This document shows positions 23,136 through 35,644 of a DNA stretch of 64,000 nucleotides, in pieces; the first letter of the stretch is position 1; every line of letters begins with the position of its first letter. Under the pieces are notes generated by a model that searched no databases, was not told where the DNA came from, and saw nothing but the letters and a program-made list of their open reading frames with translations. Origin of the DNA: Marsupella aquatica (Eukaryota > Marchantiophyta). The stretch is taken from positions 15,686,001 through 15,750,000 of the forward strand of contig OZ316895.1 in assembly GCA_973895155.1 (NCBI GenBank), in the 5' to 3' direction. The translations under genes were made by a program, and so were the position numbers.

Positions 23136-26100
23136 CAGCACTCATCCACAAATTGCTTGCAGTGACAGCCACTTGTGTTTGTGTCTCCAGAATAGGTCAC
23201 CAATTTCAAGCATTAAACCAGTAATTTTCTCTGTATTTTTGTGTTTTCAGAGCACAGAAGGGATATGATCAATAGAAGTCTGAGTAAGGTGAACAAACTA
23301 CAACGCCCCAAGGTCTGTAAGGAAATTGCAAAGCGCATCTGAAGTCAAGAAAAATGAGAAGAGAGAATCCCGAGTCATTGTCGTGTTAAGCCAGCGCACC
23401 ATTACTTTAAATACCTCTTTGTAGGGGGTGAGGAACGCACATGGAATCCCAGAGGGGGAAACAGTGGGCTTCCAGGCTGGAGGGCACAGGCCGGGTAGGT
23501 TTGTACTCTTGAGGGAAAATGGAATACAATCCTTACCCTTGTTTTTCTTTTTCCTCGCTTTGCCCTCCTCTCCTCCCAGCCGCCCCCCCCCCCCCCTCAA
23601 CTCACTGGAGTGATTTGGGACAGCATTGGTTAATTTTCACCAAAACGGCAGCCAATGAAGGGCTATGTGTTGTCCGATTATTGTGGTTTTGTTGTGGAAA
23701 TTAGTTGTGTTTGCTAAGAGGACATGGGAGCTCCCCCCCCCCTCCACTTCTCTTTCTTTCCTCCCTTTCCCTTGTCTCCCCCAGGCCACCCCATTCTCCC
23801 CCCTGTTGCATGCATCTCCCCTCTCATCACGCCCAGTCCCTACCTGCCTGGCCCCTCTCCTCATGTGGCCTGTCTCCCCTAACTTGCCATTAGACCCCCC
23901 AGACACAGCATGATCAAATTGCCTTACAAAAATGGAAAAAACAGTCCAATGGCTGGCAAGAGTTCCCACCCCAGATTGGATATTGTAGACAGACCATGTG
24001 GGAGTTTTGGTGGCATTGCATATATAGATGATACATTTTGTTGTGTCAGTGACTATGAAAGGAAGACCCAGCCCATAAATACATATCCATGCTCAGGTAG
24101 AGGTTCAATTCCTCACTCAAATTTCTCCTCATTACCCTCTGATACACTTTGCTGCTGAGCTTTACCAGACTGTTCAATTTACTGCTATTAAGTAGTTTAG
24201 TTCCTTTGCTGTAGTGTGGGACTCTCGTTTCTGGTTGCTCTTTGGATATCCTAGGGTTCTTTTAATTGTATCCTCCCCTTCATTGGGTCTCCTGACTTTG
24301 GGATTGATCTTGTCTCTTGGTTTGAGGCTTTTTGTTCTTTGACACTAGATATATAGTGACTTGCCTTTTGTTCTTTGATTCTGATATGTTTTAACATGTA
24401 TATCTTCCCATTTCATCAATAGTGCACCTTACCTCAACCTTTCACATCGGTCTCTACCATGAAGTTAAACCATGCAAGGTCTTACGCTCGTGCCTCACAA
24501 AGTCAAAAGTTAGTTTGACACTTGCTCACTGGAAACCCTGAACCCCAGCTTGAACCCTAAAAAGATCCTCCATCCTAATAAACCTTGTGCTTGTTGTCAA
24601 CAGCTCGAGTTGCATGGGTTTTGTCATAAGTTCCCAGTTTTGTCATTTCAGCGTCATGAGTTCCATCTGTCCTTCAACTTCTGTGATGGTGAATGACTGC
24701 AACCGTTGAAATCTTCAAACCTCAATGGGAGGAGGAATTTTAGAAGGCAGCTGCTAATAACTACTTGTTTATGACTCATTGACTTTATTGTGCGGTATGT
24801 AGGGTGAAGAGGAGTCGCAGATCTACAAGTTGTTGACAAACACAGCCTGAACTGCAACATTATGAATGTGGTATAATCAGTCAAACTTGTCTACAGTGTA
24901 ACATATAGGTCACGATTTAGAGATTCTGCGTTCACTGTGGAGAAGAGATTCTGAATTGACTTTATATCGTCCCCTGATTCATTCTTCTCTCCAGGTTTCT
25001 TGGGGTTTGCAATTGCCCTCGTCTATAAATTGTCTTCGTCTCTTCCAATTTCCTGATTAGTTCGACCTCTTCTGCCTTTGTACTCCGTTTGGTCCTTTTT
25101 AGTATATTGGTAGTTTTTCTCCCTGATTTCAGTACTTGATTCCAAGAAACAAAATGTACAGTTACCAAGAGTGTTATCTTGTCTGCTTGATTTGAATCAC
25201 AACAGACCATCTCTTAGTTTACACAAATCTCTAGAGTCTGACCAAGGTCTAGGTTCCAAACTGGCTTTTGACAAATTTGTGGAATCTAGCACGAAGTTCG
25301 AGTCAGATAGCCTTGGAAATTGGTCCCGAAGAGTACTCCTGAAAAATCTCGCCCCTCATGCATGTCCACTGATTTGGGAAAGCATTGAAATTGACATGCA
25401 AAGTCAGCTTCACTCCCAATCAGATTCTCAGACATATATGCAATAGCCAGCTGAGAGTCCTCGATGTCTTATATTCAACGCGTTCATTTCCACTTGAAGG
25501 ACAGAATCAAAATAATCAATCATTTTAGAGGCTTTTAAGTCGTGGGGATTCTGACTAGTGGAGATGGGTGTTCCTTCGGGGAAAATGCTGAATCACAGTA
25601 GATACAGCTGGGAACATATGAGATCAGAGAGGTTGCTTCAGTTTGAAGTGGAGACTGTGGTCCAGTTAATTTGAAGCCCAATGACTTGATAATAACGTGC
25701 CCCACCTTCCTCTTTGATTTGTGGTGCAACAAAATAAATAGTTTCGTGACCGTCCCTTCGATACTCTTACACGAATGTCAAACGTTCTCTTTACTCAAGT
25801 CAGTCCGGATGGTCGGTTTACTCTCCTTTATATTTTTCCCTTGAGAATTTTTCGTTGGGGACTCTGGGATATTGGCAGCAAACCTGAAATTTGATGTTGA
25901 TTTCGCACAAGCTCTTAGTTCAAACTAACATGCACTAATTCTGCAACTCAAGCTAAGGAACTCCACCACTGACTGAAACAATCTTCACCAAACACATAGG
26001 ACGTCCGCTCCAACATGAAGATACAAAGAAAGGCAGGCGTTTGAACTTCAGGTTGAGAAACCTATGCAAATCGAGCTAGCAGTCAATGCAATCTTTCCAT

Positions 26101-26770
26101 CAAGATCATTAGATGAGAACTGAAGGCCCCCATTAGGTTATAGGTTATTAATCCCAGTCAACGCGTGCTTGGAGAAGGCCAGAGAAAGCACCTTGCGAGA
26201 GAGCGTTATCGACGTATCTGGATTAATGCTTCGTCGTCCTTCAAGGAACCAAGACCAGTGAATGGAACGCCTGCCGTGTTCTTCCAGCAAGTAACAGACA
26301 CGAACCGGACAAAGACCCCAGTCAAGACCGGCGATGAAGAACTCCCCAAGAGATCGAAGAAAACGAGCACGAACAATGCATTTCATGTTGAAGAAAAGAG
26401 TTGACAAATGCGCGTCCGGGCAGGATGCAAAAAGTTCCTGTCAAAAGATGGTTTCAACTAGCAAGGCAATCGGGAAAAGCAAGATCCTCCATTAAAATAA
26501 GAATCTCCCAATATTAGGTGGACAGAGTGGAAAAAAAAGCTACAAGACAGTGACGAATCAAATAGTTGTCGCTCTTTATGTTGACTTTCGTGGAGCTCTG
26601 ACAAATCGTAGATGATCGTGCGGGTCAGTGCAATACAGGTTGTGTAGAGCGTACCTTGCAAATCAGAATCCATACATTCATTTCTGTCACCGGCGGGTCA
26701 CGGATTCCACCGTGCGCTAACATTATTATGCTCCCAGTTGTGATGAGTGTGCCAGATAGAAATTCAAGAA
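23136..26770. other. Spacer with dispersed repeat copy 2, no recognised gene
   Basis: It includes the second copy of the dispersed repeat (about 23607-23730), a 14-C run at 23583-23596 and pyrimidine-rich 23740-23890. Frames such as 25171-25446 and 26165-26404 carry no family signature. Confidence 0.45.
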
Positions 26771-26771
26771 A

Positions 26772-27845
26772 TATATATATATTTTTTACAGAAAAAGGTC
26801 AAATAGAGTACAAAAGAATAAACAAGAGAGGTCCCAAGTGAACAAAACAAAACTCAAAAAAAATGAGCAAAAAAAAACCCTAAAAACCAAAAAAGAGGAA
26901 CTAAAAGAAGTGAGTAAAAGAAAACCCCTTAAAACCAAGAAAGAGAAACTAAAACTATCGCAAAGGGACCGAGGTCCTCATCATACCTAGCAAATATGGC
27001 AACAAGCTAGTGGTCTATATCAAGTGTCGAAACTAGATCGGCAAGTGGGACAGGAATGTCCTCTAGGGGGGCTAGCCGTTGCGGAGTCACACTAGCACCC
27101 ACTGTCAGAGATCGACGATAGACGGCCCGAGCTTGAGCACGTTGTAAGGTGACTGAAATGAGTTGGCGAAAGTGCGTGGTCAAAACAGATAGCGGGGGCC
27201 CGGTGGGACCCATCCGACCGTGAACATCCCGAGCAGTTTGGCGAAGAAGCCCGTCGAACTGATGATGGAGACGCCCAAATATCTCAAGAGCAAGGGGCAG
27301 GAAGCTATCAGATGAAGCTCGTGCAGCATATTTGGCCTCCTTCGTTGTTGCTGCTCGTGATGCTGCTGCCCCTGCCGTTGTTGCCGCTATCCCAATGATG
27401 TCTTGGCGCAATGGGTTTGCCACCACTACATCTGCCAAAGTATGGTGACCTTCACAGACCATGGTAAGATCCACCGTAACCGCTGTGATGGAGGACCAGG
27501 TAACTCGAGCACCACCTCCCGCCGCGCGCAAACCAAAGAGCCAGAGAGAACCTGAGCAGTCGCATCTCTCACAGCGTCGTGAACAAAAATGGTTTCACCG
27601 CCCAAACTGCATCGAAGAAGATGGACACCTATGGCATCACAAGGCTTCCCACAAGTGCAAGTAGGAGGTAAACCAGCAAGAAGTGGGTGGGGCAAGCCCA
27701 TACGAAGACGCATGGCTGTCGCAAACTCCGTTGAGACATCCGCAGGTGAGGAATGACTGGATTGGCCTGAAGCCAGCCTCCTGCGCCCTTCCCTCCGGAA
27801 GAAAGAATCCGAGCTCGGTCCGTGTCAGGTGCCTCGGTGAGGATA
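26772..27845 (-). pseudogene. Non-LTR retrotransposon 3' fragment, copy A (frameshifted)
   Basis: It is homologous to 29225-30300 over its whole length, including an A-rich (plus-strand) 3' UTR. Compared with copy B it lacks one C near 27470 (GATCCACCGTAACC) and one A near 27735 (CCGTTGAGACATC), so the single frame of copy B is split into three. Homology ends abruptly at about 27845, which is the 5' truncation point. Decoded parts match the zinc motif and downstream basic/hydrophobic C-terminus of copy B. The minus-strand end near 26772 is an AT microsatellite-like tail (TAAAAAATATATATAT). Confidence 0.85.
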
Positions 27846-27897
27846 GAAAGTTTCCGCAAACTTCGTTAAAGAAAGTACAGCCAAAACGTCATTTAGG

Positions 27898-28387
27898 GTG
27901 GCTTTACAAGACGTTGGGGGCAGTTTCTACATTTTTTTGGTGTCCAAGATCTGATCAAGGCCATCCATTTGAGAGAAATTGCTGCTATTCACTTTAAAAA
28001 ACCTTGGGGGCACTTTCAACCGAACCTGTTACCAATCCTACATGGAATGCAGTGGAGCCCAATTTTTGCTTATGTCCTAGATTTTAGACCACCTCTCTTG
28101 GAGGTCTCTTCTTCTGGCCGCTTGGTCCATTTCTATTTTAAGTCATTTGTAATAAAAAGGGACCCACAAGTCCTTCATAAGATATTCTCTTCTCACATTC
28201 ACGTGACATTCAGGTGGAGTGGGTCCTTAATCTGTCTTTTAGTCAATTAATCTTGCACCATTGGTTGCACTTGGCTTTACAAGACCTTGGGGGCAATAGA
28301 AGGTTTCAAAAAATATTTAGTGTGTGCAATGGCCCTCCAATTTGCTTTGGTAAAAAAAACTCCCAAGTGCCCCCTACGTCTTGTAAA
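27898..28387. mobile_element. Small TIR-bordered element (MITE-like candidate)
   Basis: CTTTACAAGACGTTGGGGGCA at 27901 is inverted at 28363-28384 (TGCCCCCTACGTCTTGTAAAG). Internal direct copies of the same motif appear near 27991 (TTAAAAAACCTTGGGGGCA) and 28271 (CTTTACAAGACCTTGGGGGCA). No coding frame of note and no certain target duplication were seen. It sits between the two retrotransposon fragments. Confidence 0.5.
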
Positions 28388-29103
28388 GTCCTCCTTAATC
28401 ATAATTTCCAGGACCTCTTTCTCCTCTTTCTCTAGGAAAGGAGACAGTCTCGCTCACCCAAGTATACAGCAAATTCTTCTAATTAACCTTTCTCATTTGT
28501 TGGCAAACGCGTGCTAGACATCTTGTCATCCCCATGTAATGCAGTGGCATTTGCGATTGTGGAGACTTGGGCGATTCTAGTTGGGTCATCCAGCTAGGAA
28601 ACACTTGTGCACTAACAGTCAATGGGAACACGGTTTTTTGATTTGTCTGGATCCTTTCAGACAACATAAAATCTGATGAGAATATATCCAAATCAGTCGA
28701 TTGGAGTAGCACTGTTTTAGCTAAACATTTTTAGGCCTGCAGATCGAGTCTTACAGAAGTTTTAAGACTTATCCAAGAAGAGTTATATTAGTTAATTAGC
28801 CAAGAATTTCTCCGTCCCTGCTTTTTAGAGCGAATAAAAATATGGGAGAATATAGGAGAATGCTAACAGATTGATGGCATTTCAAACAAACGAATCGGAC
28901 GATGTGAACAGTTTGACATTCAATTAAACCGTTTGAACGAACTGTTCACCAGCTGGGCTGGGTGGACAGGATTGGCGTTTGGGACGCATAGAGTGAGGAC
29001 GTCAAACTCACGACGCTTCCAAACTTCAAGAAGTAGAGTTTCGTTCAATGAAACAGAGAAATCAATGCTCCTCGTAGGAATGGGGGCCAATTTATTGATA
29101 AGT

Positions 29104-29205
29104 TAGGGCCAAACAAAGTACAAAAATGCTAAAGAGATAGAGGTAGAGAGAGGAGACACACAAAACAAAAAAGAAGAGGGCCAAACAAAGTACAAAAAGC
29201 TAAAG
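29104..29205 (-). repeat. 74-bp tandem repeat in the retrotransposon 3' UTR
   Basis: AGGGCCAAACAAAGTACAAAAA occurs at about 29104 and again at 29178, giving a 74-bp period over about 1.4 units. The part GCTAAAGAGATAGAGGTA...GAGGAGACACACAAAACAAAA at 29128-29183 is repeated at 30878-30934, at the other end of copy B. Confidence 0.75.
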
Positions 29206-29224
29206 AAATATAATAAAAATATAC

Positions 29225-30934
29225 ACACTTTTTATATACAAAGGGACCAAACAGAGTACAAATGAACAAACAAAAGAGGGCCCAAGTGGACAAAACCAAT
29301 CGAAAAAGAAGTGAGCAAAAGGGAAGCACTAAACACCAAGAAAGAGGAACTAAAAGTAAGAAATGAACAATAGGGAACCCCTAAAAACCAAGAAAGAGAG
29401 AGAGACTAAAACTAACCCAAGCGGACCGAGGTCCTCATCATTCCTACCGATTGTGGCAAAAAGCTAATGGTCCACATCAAGAGTCAAAACTAGATCGGCA
29501 AGTGGGATTGGAACATCCTCAAGGGGAGCTAGCCGCTGCGGAGGCACACTAGCACCCACTGTAAGAGATCGACGATAGATGGCCCGAGCTTGAGCACGCT
29601 GTAAGGTGACTGAAATGCGTTGGCGAAAGTGCGTGGTCAAAATAGAAAGCGGGGGTCCGGTGGAACCCATTCGGCCATGAACATCCCGGGCAGCTTGCCG
29701 AAGAAGCCCATCAAACTGAGGATGAAGACGCCCAAATAGCTCCACAGCAAGGGGGAGGAAGCTGTCGGATGAAGCTCGTGCAGCATATTTGGCCTCCTTC
29801 GTTGTTGCCGCACGTGACGCTGCTGCCCCTGCCGTAGTTGCCGCTGTCCCAATGATGTCTTGGCGCAATGGGTTTGCCACCACAACATCTGCCAAAGTAC
29901 GTTGACCCTCACGGACCATGGTAAGATCCACCCGTAACCGCTGTGATGGAGGACCAGGTAACTCGAGTACCACCTCCCGCCGCACGCATACCAAAGAGCC
30001 AGAGAGAACCTGAGCAGTCGCATCTCGCACAGCGTCGTGAACAATAATGGTTTCACCTCCCAAACTGCACCGAAGAAGATGGACACCTGTGGCATCACAA
30101 GGCTTCCCACAAGTGCAAGAAGGAGGTAAACCTGCAAGAAGTGGGTGGGGCAGCCCCAGACGAAGACGCATGGCTGTGGAGAACTCCGTTGAAGACATCC
30201 GCAAATGAGGAATGACTGGATTGGCCTGAAGCCATCCACCTGCGCCCTTCCCTCCGGAAGAAAGAATCCGAGCTCGGTCCGTGTCAGGTGCCTCGGAGAG
30301 GATGCTGGAAAGGGTGAAAGTGTGCATACGCCCAGCGAGGTCTGCCTGAAGACGAACGGGATCCAAGGATAAAAACTCCTGGAAAGAAGGTAACGCGGCG
30401 CGAACGGGATCTGGTAATGAGGACCGCGCTGCGCGCAAATGAACCTGAAACGGGAGGGAACCCTCCTCTACCTCCATGAGAGATGAAAGTAAAAAAGGGC
30501 GATCCTCAATAAGAAAACGATCGGCCAACAACGAGAAGGCGGCCGCCCATGCACCCAAAAAGGCCAAAGGTGCAAGGCTCTCAATGGAAGTAAGCCCAAA
30601 ACCACCCTGCGAAATAGGAAGACTGAGTTGTCGATGAAGCCACGGAGATGAGAGCAACGTACCCGGACCTAAAAGAGAGGCCAGGGTCTGACGAATGGAG
30701 ACATCAAATGCTCGAAGGTGGAGACAAAGATCCTCGGTAGGGGGATGCGTCCTAGCCAGATAAGACGCACGAGGGTGGATGCACCTCAACAACATCCCAA
30801 ATGCTGCCTGAGAATCTGCTAACTTAGGGAGCATAGGAGTATGGGCTAAGGCAGCCTGTATAGAGTCAGCGAAATAGGCTAAAGAAATAGAGGTACAGCG
30901 AGGAGACACACAAAACAAAAAAAGAAGATGGCCA
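29225..30934 (-). mobile_element. Non-LTR retrotransposon 3' half, copy B, with open C-terminal ORF
   Basis: One frame of about 484 codons ends at 29464. The usual RT palm motifs are absent, so only the end of the reverse transcriptase (YLARTHPP, LPISQGGFGL) and the C-terminus remain. The C-terminus holds a Cys/His motif (CTCGKPCD ... HLLRC, then GGE...HDAVRD) followed by RVDL and LADVVVANP, resembling the zinc-finger plus restriction-like endonuclease arrangement of early-branching non-LTR elements. Normal plant L1 and RTE elements instead carry an N-terminal APE nuclease. The apparent start (30918, TTG) lies in a copied 3'-UTR repeat, so the true protein begins further upstream in an intact element. 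The assignment to a clade is inference. Confidence 0.75.
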
Positions 30935-32498
30935 ATGCAATTGAATGAGCAGACTGGGCAACCTTCTCAGATAAGAAAGTTGAATGAATGTGACGTCACG
31001 TTGACTGACATTGATCTTGGTTTTGTAAAAATAGAATTTTCCAAGGTCCCATGAACCAGTGTACTCAAGTAGAGTTCAATTCATTAGTAAATCTAGTGTA
31101 AGTTTCTGGGGGGCAGATCGACGGACTACAATTATGTGTATTCAGATCCCCATCTAGCGCATGAGATCCCAGCATGCACATCTCCAATAGATAAGTTAGA
31201 AGTCAACATAATTATGTAGTAGGGTACTCCCGAGGATAGTGAGAGTGTAGGACTCGGTTACAGTAGATTTCTTTTGCGATAATCAAACAATGAGCAGCCA
31301 TGCAGCTAGCAATTCAACGACATCAGTCAAACTCCAGATTAGTCTGAACTGTATTTGTCTTCTCTGAAGATATGTACAAACTTATTTTGCAGGATGATAC
31401 CGGGGATGATACTAACAACAGACAAATGTTAAAAAAGCTTGAAAACGATTGCTCTCCAACAATTGAGTGTCTGTAATTGACTGGAGAAGACTGTTGTATG
31501 GGCAATCTCCTACATACCTTTCAATCCCTGAATTCAGACTTCACAGTATCTCAAAGTAAGGCCCTCTGTCCTCGTATCTTGTGAGTGAGTTCAAAAGATT
31601 GGACTCTAACTTAGAGGATAAGCTAACTAAGGATATTAACTTAAGCTCTCAGTTTGCAGAAGAAGCAGTCATTGATAACAACGACGATGCTGAAAGGTAA
31701 ATGATCTAAGGGATTGCAGAGTCTAGTGCGCAGTAAGATGCAGTGAGATGCTGAGTGCGTGCGATATGCCAGACATTCGATCAATATATACTTTGCCGAC
31801 TTGCATTCAAACTGACTAATCGAACGCGGATAGTGGTCTACTGTCGATTGCACCGAGGAGTTATGATTCTTTCCTTGAAGAATTTTATCCGATATAATAA
31901 TTATATTGAACTTTTCTGTACAGGATCCGAGACCGGATCGCCGGATCAGAGCGGATCGTTGCGCTATTGACAATATTATGCACAATGAAAAGCAGTCCTC
32001 ATGGAAATATTCCAGTGCCGCTTGTCGCTGGTATCGACTTACCAACTAAACAAATATTGCTTTGCTACTTAACATTTTGTAATTTACAGTCGTAAGATTG
32101 AATGGCTACTGTATTCGCGTCGCACTTTGGCGTTTAATAGAATTGGCCTCAAACCCTCTTCCCCACCATTTGTGACGTTGACACGTCATACAAAATTGTT
32201 TGGCTCTTAAAATTCTCGGAAGGCTCTTGACCAAGTCATGTTCAAGCAAGCTAGTAACTCTTCTCAAAGAATGCTGGGGTGTGGAGTACTGAGCCGTCAG
32301 TTTTGCTAAGCGAGGAGCACGGGTGCGAAGACATTTGACGAAGTTTAATTCCCTCCTCGATCGATGTTCTCTGATCGAGTCATATCGACAACTCCAAGAA
32401 TGTCGTAGCAAAGACTTTAGCAGGAGCTGAGTCTACAGTATTGTTTGTACAACGTGGTGTCAATGGAATTGATTGACAATCTATTAATTACACAATGA
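30935..32498. other. Spacer before the BAHD gene 3' end
   Basis: No recognised gene. Short frames at 31641-32045 and 32106-32411 on the minus strand lack known motifs. The segment next to 32498 is presumably the 3' UTR of the acyltransferase. Confidence 0.45.
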
Positions 32499-34500
32499 CT
32501 AACTTGAATTCGAGCTTGAATTGATATTGCTGGAGCTATACAGAGAGAATAGACTGGTAAAATCAGCATCAGCTTTGAGTTCGCCCAAGCAAGAGGCACG
32601 AACTTGCAGAAGAGCGAGCTTCTGATCGCTTTGGCAAGGACCCGGCAAAATGACAAGGCTGTCGAACAATCGTCGAGGGACAGGGTTTGTCAGGGCACAA
32701 GTTGGATTCCCCCATCCGAAATCCAATTCGTAAAGGGGCAGAAAGGTCCAGACTGTCGCAGCGAAATAGTGCTCCAAAGAAAGCCCCTGCTCATGTTTTG
32801 TAGAGGAGAGCCTCTGAAATTCAACCCAATCGATCAGCGACTGGAAAAACTCGCGACAGCTGACCTGTTCCACTGAGCTTCGCAGCAAGCCTGCAATGCT
32901 GGACAGCGTAGCATTTGCCAAGCTTTCCTCCGTGCTCATTGCACATGCACAGCCTACGACGTTGCCGAAGTATCCGGGCGGCAAATCTAGAAACTTTCGT
33001 CCTTCCACAAACATGAAAAGCCTGCTGAAGTTGTCTTCATCGTGAGGTTCTTCGATTCGTCGTGCTTTAGCTAGCAAGCGCCAGAAGTGTGCCAAGAAAC
33101 TCTCTTCCCCTGTAAATGACCTCCTCTGTCGGACTGCTCTCGAGCCAATTTCTCCTAAGCCGTTGTCTAGAGCAGCATTGTGGGGCTCCTGAGCGCTCTC
33201 GCCTGAATGCTTGTTGGCTTCCTCTTTCAGATTCTTCGTGGCAGCTCTGCCGATATTGAAAGCGCTAAGAGCAGTGTGAGGATCCGACGGCATCTCGTGC
33301 GGGCCTCTCGTGATACGAGCAACGTTGGACCATTGCTCTGCAATAGTGACGTCCAGCTCGTTCCGGGCCCTCACGAGATGCCTGGTGTGAACGGGACGCA
33401 GGGACGGCTGCGTCTTCCCGAACGCCAACTCCGCCCAGGACTTGAGAAAGTGGGCTCCAGATCGTACGTCTGCCACCGTGTGATGCCAATTCGCGGCTAA
33501 AACCATGCTGTCGCATTTGAAGCGAGTTGCCTGCGAAACCCATTTTCCACTCACGCTCAGACTCATTCCAGACCCCTAACATTTTAGAGACCAATTTCCG
33601 AGAATCTTTTACTAGAACGGAATTCCTTCAAACTTCCGCTGAAACATTTCAAAAAGCTATCAAAATACACAAACAGAATGATTAAACTGAGCAATAGCGA
33701 CCGACAACGGAGACCTCTCGAGAGTACCAAAACTTGGCCTACATGTAACTATACAGAAAATTCTTTCTAGCTACTCATGAAACTCGTTGTCAAAGAATAT
33801 CCTTTGGCAATTTTTCATTTTCGATCGAAAAACACAACGAAATAAAAGCACAACAATTTCTAAACTTTGCTGCTCATCGAATTAAACAGTGGCTGCGCGA
33901 AGAAATGTCTGATACATCGATGAACTTTGTTTTGTAACTTGTTTCTGACGAAGACATGGCGAAGAGCAAATATTGGACCAACAGGACGATGACGAGCACA
34001 CTGCATCATGCGTGTTCGTAGCATCAGACTAAAATCTACTAATGTTAAAAACGTACTTGAATGATCAGCGCTGGCATTGGCGAGTCTTGTGCGGGAATAT
34101 ATAGGGGTCCGCCTCCAATTTCTGCCGCTTCTAATCCAGACAGGGTGGACATGTGCTGAATGAGTTCTATATCTTCCAAGCGTTGATCTACGGAGGCCTC
34201 GGTGAAGATTGCTCCAGCACCGTTGCAGTGAAGATTCACCAGTCCGTGCTCTTGGACACCTAGTTGTCCAGCCATCGGGTAGAAGTCCACTAGCACCCGA
34301 GCTAGGGAAGATTTCAAGGTCTCCAACAACTCTCCATAGCTCCGCTGCAAGCCTGTTTCGTAGACCAAGAGTACTCTCAAGTAGCTGGGCATTACTACTC
34401 GATCCAAGTTGGAAAGTGGCAGCCAATGCTCTCGGACTGGCTTCGCCGGGACAACCATTGTCGTATAGGCCCTGGCTACCTCCATATCACACAGATACAT
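32499..34500 (-). CDS. BAHD acyltransferase (2 exons)
   Basis: Exon 1 is 34500-34057 and exon 2 is 33530-32499, joined by a phase-0 intron of 526 bp (GTACGT...CGCAG). The product has 491 residues, or 486 if the second ATG (34485, MEVARAY) is used; the second fits BAHD N-termini better. Catalytic HHTVAD gives His165 and Asp169 (HxxxD), and the structural DFGWG motif is at about residues 418-422; YFGNVV is also present. BAHD enzymes move an acyl group from acyl-CoA to an alcohol or amine in the cytosol, for example hydroxycinnamoyl transfer. The acceptor cannot be told. Two oddities are seen: the Gly that usually follows HxxxD is Val170, and the C-terminus is extended by a Ser/Asn-rich tail (SSSNINSSSNSS). 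It is rather long for the family (usually about 430-460). Confidence 0.92.
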
Positions 34501-35640
34501 CCGCTAGCCTCCAGGCTTGACGACGCTGACAAACTACAAAGTACTGATGAGATTTTTGCAATTCCCAGTGCTAACAACAATTCTCAATCTCTCCAGTTAA
34601 TTGCACCGACTTGACTGTCTCAAGCACAAACCCAAATAGTCAATCTCCCGTATGCCAAAGTCGATGGACTTCGGGATCGATCGATCAGCTGAGGGAACTC
34701 CTCGTATAGAGAGCCAGGGGGAATTCCGAGTTTGCACCTTCGATCGATAGTGCATCCTTTTGTATCCAAGAACTCAGCCCCGTGGGGCACATCGAATGTT
34801 GACCGGTGCCACTTTTATTTTCCGACATTCCCATGCAAGCTTCAATAGTCGACTCTTGGACTATCACGGAAAATCGAGGATCTTCCGAATCTCACGCCAC
34901 GATGTCGTCTACCCATTTGAATGATGCACTGAATTCGCGTCCTATTCCACGCCCAAGTACTTTCGTGATAAACAGATTCCTCCGATACGCGTTCTACTGG
35001 TCTAAATTGATGGATCACCCACATTGGGTATTTGTGTAGTTGAAGAGATTACCAGACACGCCTAGGCTCAAGATGACGAAGAATCAGCAGGAGAAATTGA
35101 ACGAGACCACACGGGACTGGAGCGCACAAAGCCTTTACGTCAACCCCTAATGACCCGGGGACTGTGCTGGGAGGGGGACGCAGAAGGATTGAATGTGTGT
35201 CCACAGCGGGATCAGACACAAAATCAATCACGCAACAAGGAGATCGAGCTCGGAAACTGCTCGGGAAATCAACAGCCGAAATGGTCATGCTGCGTGGTCA
35301 GAGCTAAGGCATACTAGAGAACGATATTGCGGCCACGCAGCTGCTGCCACCATCGAAAACTATCGGCATATTCTTCATGACATGTGGCAAAAGTTTCTCA
35401 GCTCTATTCAACTCGATTCGATTCCGGCGAGAAGCTGCACAGTATGGTGTGGGTACAACGCGATCGACGACTAGTGCAGTCACACACTCACTTACAACAG
35501 AAGGCCAACTCTACTAGCATGCAGTCAACTCTGCACGCGCTGGCTCGGTCCAAGCTGCTGTGCTGCTCCATCACCTATTCACCTCGGTCGACTATGATGA
35601 CTCCGTCGTTGATTGAGCGTTGGTTTTCCCAAAAGCGCGA
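34501..35640. other. Upstream region of the BAHD gene
   Basis: No obvious TATA box is found in the first 200 bp on the minus strand. Frames at 34806-35039, 35193-35474 and 35384-35671 have no recognised domain. The segment is less AT-rich than the arrays that follow. Confidence 0.4.
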
Positions 35641-35644
35641 AGCA

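Noticed and set aside
8196-34500. A metabolic gene cluster of dioxygenase and BAHD acyltransferase
   Set aside because: The genes are more than 22 kb apart, with transposons in between, and have no shared context.
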